The position numbers were made by a program, and so were the translations under genes. 64,000 bases of DNA from Rhabditoides inermis (taxonomy: Eukaryota > Nematoda > Chromadorea > Rhabditida > Rhabditidae). Positions 1 to 9,668 of this stretch are shown piece by piece. The DNA is taken from contig CAWZYM010000300.1 of assembly GCA_963966185.1 (NCBI GenBank), positions 80,001 through 144,000 of the forward strand, read 5' to 3'. Position 1 is the first letter of the stretch. Each line of letters opens with the position of its first letter. The notes beneath the pieces were generated by a model. The model did no database searches. It had not been told where the DNA came from and saw only the letters and a list, made by a program, of their open reading frames with translations.

Positions 1-1
1 C

Positions 2-454
2 TCGAATGAGTTAGACTACTATCCCTGGGATGAGGCGAACGCCTGGACAAGAAAACCACTGAGCCGGCGCGGAGAAGCTCGAGAGATGGCTGCAATCAAC
101 ATCTGCGCCCTCAATTGTCAGTCACTCTGTTCTGACGAACGCCTGGACAATCTGGAGAAGGCCCTGGAGCTAGTGAAATTCGACGTGGTCGCAGTTAGTG
201 AGGTGAGGCGTACTGGCTCCGGCCAATTGCTGATGACCCGATCTAATTGTGACCTATATTTCACGTCATCACTGCACTACGGCGTGGGCTTCATTGTCGC
301 CCCGCACAATGCAGCCACTAGTGAAACACTTCGAACCCGTCTCGGAGAGGATTTGCTACATGGATCTCCAAATGCCGGGATACACTCTACGACTGGTCTC
401 TGTTCACATGCCGCACTCTGCGTTCTCACCTACCGAATACGAACACGAACTTGA
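2..454 (+). pseudogene. LINE endonuclease, N-terminal fragment before the frame change
   Basis: This frame encodes the start of the LINE endonuclease. From the ATG at 86 it reads INICALNCQSL (the N-terminal strand with the conserved Asn), then VVAVSEVRRTG, carrying the catalytic Glu, then YGVGFIVAPH. Endonuclease-like sequence ends near position 320. After that the frame reads unrelated residues to a stop at about 454, while the endonuclease continues in the next frame (VSERICYMDL, then YTLRLVSVHMP). The shift is equivalent to one extra base or two missing bases at roughly 310-330. The 28 codons before the ATG at 86 are also open to the window edge, so that ATG need not be the natural start. 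A sequencing error is possible, but decay of an old copy is the simpler reading. Confidence 0.75.
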
Positions 455-2927
455 GCTGGTGAGCGAGTGCACCCGCCCCTCTTTCCCCGGCGCAAGAGCC
501 AACCGGAGGGGTAGGCATGGTGGCGTCGCGCTGCAATCGGGGGCTAGTCCCGGGGGTAGCCGGCGTTTCCGCACTCTGCTCATCGGCGACTGGAACGCAC
601 AGCTCGGAGGCCGCATCAACACTCTCGAGAGATGCTGCGGCCTGTACGGTTATGGGACTAGGAATACGCGAGGACATGAACTAGCTGCTTGGATGGAAGC
701 CGGAGCATGGAGAGCCGCGAATACCTTTCAACGGACGCGGAACGTGCGCCGCTGGACCTGGAGACATCCTACCGGAAGCTCACGCACGCAGATAGACTAT
801 TTCCTGTTGCGCTCTTTGCATGGAGTGGTCAACTGCAGTGTGATCGACCGATTCCCCTTCAAAAGTGACCATCGCCTGATTCGACTACGCCTACAGACAA
901 CCCTACCGCCCCACTTCACTCGGCGACGGAAAATGAACTTCGTACGTGACTGGTCTCTATTCAAATCTGGACTTGAGGGAAACGTGCTTGCTCACCCACC
1001 ACAACACACCGACGACACGACCATAATGTACAACGACATATGCATCAGAATACGGGAGGCAGAACGCATGTCTACCACGGAAGAGCCAGCACCACGGAGG
1101 ATATCTGACGAGACGCTGGCCATGTTCGAGGAGAGACGCCCACTGCTGCAGAAGACGGACACACACTCTCTGGCCCGACTCTCCCAAATCAACAGGGAGA
1201 TAAGGTCAAGATTTCGTCAAGAACTTGAAGAACACCACTTGCGACTGTATCAGAAAGGCATTGCCTCGAAGAAGGAGCTGCGGAAGAACGAAGTTACAAG
1301 ACAAGTGCTGGGCCGACTACGACTACCCGACGGCACGGTCACATCAAACTTACCGGAGCTGAAGGAGATCATTACGACGTTCTACAACGGCTTATTTCGA
1401 ACTGTAAGACAACCGACGCCCACCATTGCTGTATCTACACCACTGCCGACGCCATTCACGCCCACAGAAGTCCGACAAGTATTACAACGGATGAAGAGGA
1501 AGGTCGCCTCTGGTCCCGACTTCATTAGTACGGAGATGCTGCTGAACTCGCCGGACTCTATTATCACGATGCTATGCAACTTGTTTAACACGTGTGTGGA
1601 GAAAGGAGAAGTCGGGGACATGATGGCCGATTCGATTGTCGCTCTTCTGTTCAAGAAGGGGGACACTGCCGATATCTCCAACTACCGTCCGGTCGCCGTT
1701 TCCAGTACGATTCTGAAACTGATGATGCGCTGCATTCTCTCTCGAACGCAGCTCACCCTCGAGGAACACCAACCTGTGGAGCAAGCCGGATTCAGGAGCG
1801 GATTCGCATGTGCAGACCACATCCTGACGACACGCGAATTGATTTATAAGTCGTACCGCTACAAGAAAAACCTCTATATAGTCTTCATTGACTATAGCAA
1901 AGCCTACGACTCTATCGAATTCGAGGACGCGTGGGCCGCGCTGGAGAGACACGGAGTGGATGCTGCATATGTCCGAGTCATGCAAGCGGTTTATCGAGCT
2001 GGAAAGACAAGAATTGCAGTGCGGAAGGAGAAAGCAGAAATCGAAGTAAGCAAAGGAGCGCGCCAAGGATGTCCCTGTTCCCCGTACATCTTCAATGCTG
2101 TGCTAGCCGAAGTATACAAGAAGGTCCTCTTCGAATTTCGAGGAGCTGGCATCAACATCGACGGGAAGAGACTGACCCATTTGGCATACGCCGATGATGT
2201 GGCGCTGTTCGCGACGACGGCTGAAGGAGCTACGAAGATGCTGAGAGAAGTGGCGAAGACTAGCAAGGAGTTTGGATTGGCTATCAACCGAAAGAAGACA
2301 GTGGTTATGACGACGTCCCGGGCGAGGCCACCGATCAAGTTGGAGAAGGAACCAATCGACTACGTGCAAGAGTTTGTGTACCTGGGACAAGTGCTGAGCT
2401 GCGATAAGGATGAGCGGGAGGACGAACTGACCCGAAGGATACAATCTGGATGGGCGGCTTTCCACCGACACGCACACTTCCTACGACTGCCCCGTGCTCC
2501 AATGAACCTCAAGAGAAAAGTTTTTCGACAAGGAGTGCTGCCATGCCTAACGTATGGATGCGAAAGCTGGGGAATGAGAAAGGAGGACCTCATACGACTA
2601 CGGACAGTTCAAAGAAAAATGGAGCGACAAATTCTCGGAATTTCGCTTCTCGACCATATACCTTCCAATGTGATTAGGAGGCAGACGCGACTACGGGACG
2701 TTGTACAAGAAGCCAGGGAAAGAAAGTTCAAGTTCGCTAGGAAAATGCTGACAGCTACCGATGACCGCTGGAGTAAGAAAGTCATTCTTTGGAGACCGAA
2801 AGGACCTGGTCGAATTGGAGCTCCGTATAAGGAATGGGAAGATAATAATGGTTTATCCATAGGCGCAGACAAAACACAAAACACGAAATACAAACTGGTG
2901 CGGAATGTACAAAGGTTTAGTGTTTAG
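249..2927 (+). CDS. LINE endonuclease-reverse transcriptase, main open frame (892 codons, N-terminus lost to frameshift)
   Basis: This single frame carries most of the LINE polyprotein. Up to about codon 25 it is out-of-frame readthrough, so the ATG at 249 is only the first in frame and not a natural start. Endonuclease motifs follow: GDWNA at residues 113-117 and SDH at 206-208, which holds the catalytic His. The RT domain begins near residue 420. It shows FKKGD with NYRPV downstream (from 468), FIDYSKAYD with the first catalytic Asp at 548, ARQGCPCSP from 604, and YADD with the catalytic pair at 649-650. A thumb-like region and a Cys-poor C-terminus follow to SV-stop. Residues about 80-108 are Gly/Arg-rich and resemble no endonuclease segment I know; they may be an insertion or a pair of compensating shifts. 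The last 27 residues after KEWED also look unlike usual RTE C-termini, so the 3' end may be altered. RT catalytic residues are intact, but the frame break makes autonomous activity unlikely. Confidence 0.85.
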   Translation: MTYISRHHCTTAWASLSPRTMQPLVKHFEPVSERICYMDLQMPGYTLRLVSVHMPHSAFSPTEYEHELELVSECTRPSFPGARANRRGRHGGVALQSGASPGGSRRFRTLLIGDWNAQLGGRINTLERCCGLYGYGTRNTRGHELAAWMEAGAWRAANTFQRTRNVRRWTWRHPTGSSRTQIDYFLLRSLHGVVNCSVIDRFPFKSDHRLIRLRLQTTLPPHFTRRRKMNFVRDWSLFKSGLEGNVLAHPPQHTDDTTIMYNDICIRIREAERMSTTEEPAPRRISDETLAMFEERRPLLQKTDTHSLARLSQINREIRSRFRQELEEHHLRLYQKGIASKKELRKNEVTRQVLGRLRLPDGTVTSNLPELKEIITTFYNGLFRTVRQPTPTIAVSTPLPTPFTPTEVRQVLQRMKRKVASGPDFISTEMLLNSPDSIITMLCNLFNTCVEKGEVGDMMADSIVALLFKKGDTADISNYRPVAVSSTILKLMMRCILSRTQLTLEEHQPVEQAGFRSGFACADHILTTRELIYKSYRYKKNLYIVFIDYSKAYDSIEFEDAWAALERHGVDAAYVRVMQAVYRAGKTRIAVRKEKAEIEVSKGARQGCPCSPYIFNAVLAEVYKKVLFEFRGAGINIDGKRLTHLAYADDVALFATTAEGATKMLREVAKTSKEFGLAINRKKTVVMTTSRARPPIKLEKEPIDYVQEFVYLGQVLSCDKDEREDELTRRIQSGWAAFHRHAHFLRLPRAPMNLKRKVFRQGVLPCLTYGCESWGMRKEDLIRLRTVQRKMERQILGISLLDHIPSNVIRRQTRLRDVVQEARERKFKFARKMLTATDDRWSKKVILWRPKGPGRIGAPYKEWEDNNGLSIGADKTQNTKYKLVRNVQRFSV

Positions 2928-3182
2928 TCCCCGGATGGGTCCTTGGAGGGTATTGCTCCCTATAGCAAAGCCTCATCCGGTGGGTAGCATCTTTCGAGAA
3001 TCTTCTTCCTTCTTCCATATAGAGTATGCGGCCTTGATTCGTCTTTGAACGCGTGAGCCATATGGACCACGTTGCCTCTAACGTCGAACGTTCTCGAACT
3101 TCTCTCGACCATTTGCATACTTGCTTACGGTTGATCCATTCGTCATCATCACGTTGCGAAATCAAAGAAATCCGTGAGTTAC
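2928..3182. other. Region after the LINE stop, with a short hairpin; no gene seen
   Basis: CCGGATG (2,931-2,937) pairs perfectly with CATCCGG (2,974-2,980). Inside that loop GGAG (2,945-2,948) can pair with CTCC (2,956-2,959). A stem-loop placed 4 bases after the stop codon fits a LINE 3' UTR structure recognised by the reverse transcriptase, but that role is inference. The rest, to 3,182, shows no recognisable coding or RNA gene. GTGAGTT at 3,173-3,179 looks like a splice donor, but no exon context supports it. Confidence 0.4.
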
Positions 3183-3184
3183 CC

Positions 3185-3240
3185 ACTAGTGCACTCCCAA
3201 CAGGCTTATTCGGCTCCTCCTTATCGTCTCACAGTGAACG
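3185..3240 (+). repeat. Direct repeat, copy 1
   Basis: This roughly 56-bp sequence starts ACTAGTGCACTCCCAACAGG and ends CTCACAGTGAACGG. It recurs exactly 180 bp downstream with four differences clustered in the middle. The copies lie in a long open frame, but three of the four codons they change would alter the amino acid, so nothing suggests protein-level selection. Their identity is unknown; they could be remnants of another element's terminal or internal repeats. Confidence 0.75.
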
Positions 3241-3364
3241 GCTCCGGACATCGATCGATAACAGTGACGTACTTCTCTTCCGGTCGCGGGTGCCGCCGTC
3301 GCCCTTCAGTTCGATTTCGCTTTGTACCTTCTTTTCCTCCAATCGAGAATCCGCGCTTCGCCCT

Positions 3365-3420
3365 ACTAGTGCACTCCCAACAGGCTTAATCGGCGTCGCC
3401 TTATCGTCTCACAGTGAACG
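3365..3420 (+). repeat. Direct repeat, copy 2
   Basis: This is the second copy of the repeat at 3,185. The 124-bp spacer between the copies and the sequence after the second copy are not obviously similar, so this is a spaced pair and not a clean 180-bp tandem duplication. Confidence 0.75.
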
Positions 3421-3571
3421 GCCTCAATTCGAAAATCAGTTGATACTCCACAGAAACTCATCTCCGAGCGGCGGCGGCGGTGACTTTCATTGTCGTCGGG
3501 TGGTCATTCGAGGGAGCGCGGAAAGGGGCAACCGCTCGCGGGGACGGGAAAATGAGAAGTGATTATCGTCT
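3421..3571. other. Unassigned GC-rich junction sequence
   Basis: The stretch contains a short GGC run (about 3,469-3,480) and otherwise no recognisable motif. It is part of a 169-codon open frame (3,053-3,562) that I do not accept as a gene, because its composition is Ser/Arg-rich, it has no known domain, and the repeat pair inside it drifts without regard to codons. Confidence 0.4.
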
Positions 3572-3575
3572 ACAC

Positions 3576-3611
<36 letters not shown>

Positions 3612-3615
3612 GTGT
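3572..3615. repeat. (AT)n microsatellite inside a 44-bp perfect palindrome
   Basis: An alternating AT tract of about 30 bp is flanked by ACACATAAT on the left and its exact reverse complement ATTATGTGT on the right. The whole 44 bp is self-complementary about 3,593/3,594. Long AT palindromes can extrude cruciforms and are known sites of breakage and of copy-number instability. It lies about 155 bp before the satellite array begins. Confidence 0.9.
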
Positions 3616-3770
3616 ATGAAGCCTCTTATCATTTCATTCTGGAAGAGCACAAAGACTGCTTTATCACAAGTTTGTATCATAAACGGTGTAGTCGTACTGT
3701 ACAAGAAGAACAGAGTTGAACAGAGTTGTAAAATAGCTGAGTGGCCACCAATGAGCGCCATAGAATCGAG
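3616..3770. other. Unique flank between the AT palindrome and the satellite array
   Basis: No gene is recognised. A 10-bp unit, GAACAGAGTT, occurs twice in tandem at 3,708-3,727. The sequence changes abruptly to satellite at TTCATGCAAG (3,771), in the middle of the right arm of the monomer's large dyad. Confidence 0.6.
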
Positions 3771-4356
3771 TTCATGCAAGTCTAATTTCTTATCAAAATG
3801 ATAAACAAACATCTATTTAATGTATCTGAGTGAAAACACCGCTTGCACAAAGACATTTGTGTTTTCTATGAAGCCACAAGTCTTCATGCAAGTCGAATTT
3901 CTTATCAAAATGATAAACTAACATCTACTTATTGCATCTGAGTGAACACACCGCTTGCACGAAGACATTTGTCTTTTCTATGAAGCCACACGTCTTCATG
4001 CAAGTCTAATTTCTTATCAAAATTATAAATAAACATCTACTTACTGCATCTGAGTGAACACACCGCTTGCACGAAGATATTTGTCTTTTCTATGAAGCCA
4101 CACGTCTTCATGCAAGTCTAATTTCTTATCAAAATGATAAACGAACAACTTATTGTATCTGAGTGAACACACCGCTTGCAAAAAACATTTGTGTTTTCTA
4201 TCAAGCCACACGTCTTCATGCAAGTCTAATTTCTTATCAAAATGATAAACAAACAACTTATTGTATCTGAGTTAACACACCGCTTGCACGAAGACATTTG
4301 GCTTTTCTATCAAAATGATAAATAAACAACTTATTGCATCTGAGTGAAAACACCGC
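3771..4356. repeat. Array edge, partial block-A monomers
   Basis: The first monomers are a scrambled piece of the HOR. The start matches the ATTTAATG monomers near 10,500. From about 3,960 the order follows that at about 5,143. One monomer carries a private change (GCCACAAGTC for GCCACACGTC near 3,886). Diverged, rearranged units are usual at satellite edges. Confidence 0.6.
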
Positions 4357-7300
4357 TTGAATAAAGACATTTGTGTTTTCTATCAAGCCACACGTCTTCA
4401 TGCAAGTCAAATTTCTTATCAAAATGATGAACTAACATCTATTTTTTTGTATCTGAGTAAAAACACCGCTTGCACAAAGACATTTGTGTTTTCTATCAAG
4501 CCACACGTCTTCATACAAGTCGAAATTCTTATCAAAATGATAAACAAACATCTACTTATTGCATCTGAGTGAACACACCGCTTGCACAAAGACATTTGTG
4601 TTTTCTATCAAGCCACACGTCTTCATACAAGTCGAATTTCTTATCAAAATGATAAACAAACATCTATTTTTTGTATCTGAGTGAAAACACCGCTTGCACA
4701 AAGACATTTGTGTTTTCTATTAAGCCACACGTCTTCATGCAAGTCGAGTTTCTTATCAAAATGATAAACTAACATCTACTTATTGTATCTGAGTGAACAC
4801 ACCGCTTGCACGAAGACATTTGTCTTTTCTATCAAGCCACACGTCTTCATGCAAGTCTAATTTCTTATCAAAATTATAAATAAACATCTCATTACTGCAT
4901 CTGAGTGAACACACCGCTTGCACGAAGATATTTGTCTTTTCTATGAAGCCACACGTCTTCATGCAAGTCTAATTTCTTATCAAAATGATGAACAAACAAC
5001 TTATTGTATCCGAATGAACACACCGATTGCAAAAAAACATTTGTGTTTTCTATCAAGCCACACGTCTTCATGCAAGTCTAATTTCTTATCAAAATTAAAA
5101 ACATCATTTACTTATTGCATCTGAGTTAACACACCGCTTGCACGAAGACATTTGTCTTTTCTATGAAGCCACACGTCTTCATGCAAGTCTAATTTCTTAT
5201 CAAAATTATAAATAAACATCTACTTACTGCATCTGAGTGAACATACCGCTTGCACGAAGATATTTGTCTTTTCTATGAAGCCACACGTCTTCATGCAAGT
5301 CTAATTTCTTATCAAAATGATAAACGAACAACTTATTGTATCTGAGTGAACACACCGCTTGCAAAAAACATTTGTGTTTTCTATCAAGCCACACGTCTTC
5401 ATGCAAGTCTAATTTCTTATCAAAATGATAAACAAACAACTTATTGTATCTGAGTTAACACACCGCTTGCACGAAGACATTTGGCTTTTCTATCAAAATG
5501 ATAAATAAACAACTTATTGCATCTGAGTGAAAACACCGCTTGAATAAAGACATTTGTGTTTTCTATCAAGCCACACGTCTTCATGCAAGTCTAATTTCTT
5601 ATCAAAATTATAAATAAACATCTACTTACTGCATCTGAGTGAACACACCGCTTGCACGAAGATATTTGTCTTTTCTATGAAGCCACACGTCTTCATGCAA
5701 GTCTAATTTCTTATCAAAATGATAAACGAACAACTTATTGTATCTGAGTGAACACACCGCTTGCACAAAGACATTTGTGTTTTCTATCAAGCCACACGTC
5801 TTCATACAAGTCGAATTTCTTATCAAAATGATAAACAAACATCTATTTTTTGTATCTGAGTGAAAACACCGCTTGCACAAAGACATTTGTGTTTTCTATT
5901 AAGCAACACGTCTTCATGCAAGTCGAGTTTCTTATCAAAATGATAAACTAACATCTACTTATTGCATCTGAGTGAACACACCGCTTGCACGAAGATATTT
6001 GTCTTTTCTATGAAGCCACACGTCTTCATGCAAGTCTAATTTCTTATCAAAATGATGAACAAACAACTTATTGTATCTGAGTGAACACACCGCTTGCAAA
6101 AAAACATTTGTGTTTTCTATCAAGCCACACGTCTTCATGCAAGTCTAATTTCTTATCAAAATTAAAAACATCAACTACTTATTGCATCTGAGTGAACACA
6201 CCGCTTGCACGAAGACATTTGGCTTTTCTATCAAGCCACACGTTTTCATGCAAGTCTAATTTCTTATCAAAATTATAAATAAACATCTACTTATTGCATC
6301 TGAGTGAACGCACCGCTTGCACGAAGTTATTTGTTTTTTTTCTATCAAGCCACACGTCTTCATGCAAGTCTAATTTCTTATCAAAATGATAAACAAACAT
6401 CTACTTATTGTATCTGAGTGAATACACCGCTTGCACGAAGACATTTGTCTTTTCTATGAAGCCACACGTCTTCATGCAAGTCTAATTTCTTATCAAAATG
6501 ATAAACAAACATCTACTTATTGCATCTGAGTGAACACACCGCTTGCACGAAGACATTTGTCTTTTCTATCAAGCCACACGTCTTCATGCAAGTCTAATTT
6601 CTTATCAAAATGATAAACAAACATCTACTTATTGTATCTGAGTGAACACACCGCTTGCACGAAGACATTTGTCTTTTCTATGAAGCCACACGTCTTCATG
6701 CAATTATAATTTCTTATCAAAATGATAAACAAACATCTACTTATTGTATCTGAGTGAACACACCGCTTGTACGAAGACATTTGCCTTTTCTATCAACCAC
6801 ACGTCTTCATGCAAGTCTAATTTCTTATCAAAATGATAAACAAACATCTACTTATTGTATCTGAGTGAACACACCGCTTGCAGGAAGACATTTGCCTTTT
6901 CTATCAAGCCACACGTCTTCATGCAAGTCTAATTTCTTATCAAAATTATAAATAAACATCTACTTACTGCATCTGAGTGAACACACCGCTTGCACGAAGA
7001 TATTTGTCTTTTCTATGAAGCCACACGTCTTCATGCAAGTCTAATTTCTTATCAAAATGATAAACAAACATCTATTTAATGTATCTGAGTGAAAACACCG
7101 CTTGCACAAAGACATTTGTGTTTTCTATGAAGCCACACGTCTTCATACAAGTCTAATTTCTTATCAAAATGATAAACAAACATCTACTTATTGCATCTGA
7201 GTGAACACACCGCTTGCACGAAGACATTTGTCTTTTCTATGAAGCCACACGTTTAAAGGCAAGTCTAATTTCTTATCAAAATTATAAATAAACATCTACT

Positions 7301-7621
7301 TATTGCATCTGAGTGAACACACCGCTTGCACGAAGTTATTTGTTTTTTTTCTATCAAGCCACACGTCTTCATGCAAGTCTAATTTCTTATCAAAATGATA
7401 AACAAACATCTACTTATTGTATCTGAGTGAACACACCGCTTGCACAAAGACATTTGTCTTTTCTATGAAGCCACACGTCTTCATGCAAGTCTAATTTCTT
7501 ATCAAAATGATAAACAAACAACTTATTGTATCTGAGTTAACACACCGCTTGCACGAAGACATTTGGCTTTTCTATCAAAATGATAAATAAACAACTTATT
7601 GCATCTGAGTGAAAACACCGC
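4357..7621. repeat. HOR-A copy 1 (3,265 bp)
   Basis: This is the first full copy of the block-A higher-order unit. It is one base shorter than later copies, which fits a T-tract length difference. Its variants line up with those of the copies starting at 11,085 and 14,351. Confidence 0.75.
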
Positions 7622-9037
7622 TTGAATAAAGACATTTGTGTTTTCTATCAAGCCACACGTCTTCATGCAAGTCAAATTTCTTATCAAAATGATGAACTAA
7701 CATCTATTTTTTTGTATCTGAGTAAAAACACCGCTTGCACAAAGACATTTGTGTTTTCTATCAAGCCACACGTCTTCATACAAGTCGAAATTCTTATCAA
7801 AATGATAAACAAACATCTACTTATTGTATCTGAGTGAACACACCGCTTGCACGAAGACATTTGTCTTTTCTATGAAGCCACACGTCTTCATGCAAGTCTA
7901 ATTTCTTATCAAAATGATAAACAAACATCTACTTATTGCATCTGAGTGAACACACCGCTTGCACGAAGACATTTGTCTTTTCTATCAAGCCACACGTCTT
8001 CATGCAAGTCTAATTTCTTATCAAAATGATAAACAAACATCTACTTATTGTATCTGAGTGAACACACCGCTTGCACGAAGACATTTGTCTTTTCTATGAA
8101 GCCACACGTCTTCATGCAATTATAATTTCTTATCAAAATGATAAACAAACATCTACTTATTGTATCTGAGTGAACACACCGCTTGTACGAAGACATTTGC
8201 CTTTTCTATCAACCACACGTCTTCATGCAAGTCTAATTTCTTATCAAAATGATAAACAAACATCTACTTATTGTATCTGAGTGAACACACCGCTTGCAGG
8301 AAGACATTTGCCTTTTCTATCAAGCCACACGTCTTCATGCAAGTCTAATTTCTTATCAAAATTATAAATAAACATCTACTTACTGCATCTGAGTGAACAC
8401 ACCGCTTGCACGAAGATATTTGTCTTTTCTATGAAGCCACACGTCTTCATGCAAGTCTAATTTCTTATCAAAATGATAAACAAACATCTATTTAATGTAT
8501 CTGAGTGAAAACACCGCTTGCACAAAGACATTTGTGTTTTCTATGAAGCCACACGTCTTCATACAAGTCTAATTTCTTATCAAAATGATAAACAAACATC
8601 TACTTATTGCATCTGAGTGAACACACCGCTTGCACGAAGACATTTGTCTTTTCTATGAAGCCACACGTTTAAAGGCAAGTCTAATTTCTTATCAAAATTA
8701 TAAATAAACATCTACTTATTGCATCTGAGTGAACACACCGCTTGCACGAAGTTATTTGTTTTTTTTCTATCAAGCCACACGTCTTCATGCAAGTCTAATT
8801 TCTTATCAAAATGATAAACAAACATCTACTTATTGTATCTGAGTGAACACACCGCTTGCACAAAGACATTTGTCTTTTCTATGAAGCCACACGTCTTCAT
8901 GCAAGTCTAATTTCTTATCAAAATGATAAACAAACAACTTATTGTATCTGAGTTAACACACCGCTTGCACGAAGACATTTGGCTTTTCTATCAAAATGAT
9001 AAATAAACAACTTATTGCATCTGAGTGAAAACACCGC
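7622..9037. repeat. HOR-A deletion derivative (1,416 bp), copy 1
   Basis: It starts like a full HOR-A for about 200 bp, then jumps to sequence found near 6,420 in copy 1. About 1,850 bp is missing, which fits unequal crossing-over between misaligned monomers. An equal 1,416-bp unit recurs at 9,669. Confidence 0.75.
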
Positions 9038-9668
9038 TTGAATAAAGACATTTGTGTTTTCTATCAAGCCACACGTCTTCATGCAAGTCAAATTTCTTAT
9101 CAAAATGATGAACTAACATCTATTTTTTTGTATCTGAGTAAAAACACCGCTTGCACAAAGACATTTGTGTTTTCTATCAAGCCACACGTCTTCATACAAG
9201 TCGAAATTCTTATCAAAATGATAAACAAACATCTACTTATTGCATCTGAGTGAACACACCGCTTGCACAAAGACATTTGTGTTTTGTATCAAGCCACACG
9301 TCTTCATACAAGTCGAATTTCTTATCAAAATGATAAACAAACATCTATTTTTTGTATCTGAGTGAAAACACCGCTTGCACAAAGACATTTGTGTTTTCTA
9401 TTAAGCCACACGTCTTCATGCAAGTCGAGTTTCTTATCAAAATGATAAACTAACATCTACTTATTGTATCTGAGTGAACACACCGCTTGCACGAAGACAT
9501 TTGTCTTTTCTATGAAGCCACACGTCTTCATGCAAGTCTAATTTCTTATCAAAATGATAAACAAACAACTTATTGTATCTGAGTTAACACACCGCTTGCA
9601 CGAAGACATTTGGCTTTTCTATCAAAATGATAAATAAACAACTTATTGCATCTGAGTGAAAACACCGC
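9038..9668. repeat. HOR-A deletion derivative (631 bp, about 6 monomers)
   Basis: It opens like a full HOR-A unit (compare 11,085) but returns to the end of the unit after six monomers. It carries a private GTTTTGTATC change near 9,283. Together with the neighbouring 1,416-bp unit it makes a 2,047-bp step. Confidence 0.65.

Larger units (their letters stand above)
1..2927 (+). mobile_element. RTE-like non-LTR retrotransposon (LINE), 5' end outside window
   Basis: The stretch codes for an apurinic-type endonuclease followed by a reverse transcriptase on one strand, with no LTRs, integrase or RNase H seen. That order is typical of RTE-clade LINEs, which copy themselves by target-primed reverse transcription at a nick made by the endonuclease. 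The frame in phase with base 2 has no stop before the ATG at 86, so coding sequence probably continues to the left and the true 5' end is not visible. The 3' end is uncertain: coding stops at 2,927 and no clear poly(A) or simple-repeat tail or target-site duplication follows at once. The element is clearly richer in G+C than the satellite on its right. One frame change makes this copy defective. RTE is the best family guess; another endonuclease-bearing LINE clade is possible. Confidence 0.85.

Noticed and set aside
404..2893. Several minus-strand and alternative-frame ORFs of 60-164 codons inside the LINE
   Set aside because: They are shadows of the long RT frame, with no motif of their own.
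3173..3179. Splice donor GTGAGTT
   Set aside because: A seven-base match with no supporting exon, branch point or acceptor.
2917..3186. 89-codon minus-strand open frame overlapping the LINE end
   Set aside because: It spans the LINE stop, the 3' hairpin and unrelated flank, with no domain signal.
3053..3562. 169-codon open frame in the junction
   Set aside because: It has no recognisable domain and a Ser/Arg-rich composition, and most differences between its two internal repeat copies would change amino acids. A chance open frame in GC-rich DNA is more likely.
3577..3609. The AT tract as the 3' simple-repeat tail of the LINE
   Set aside because: It lies about 650 bp past the stop codon, beyond the unrelated direct repeats, and is part of a symmetric palindrome. 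A tail role cannot be supported from one copy.
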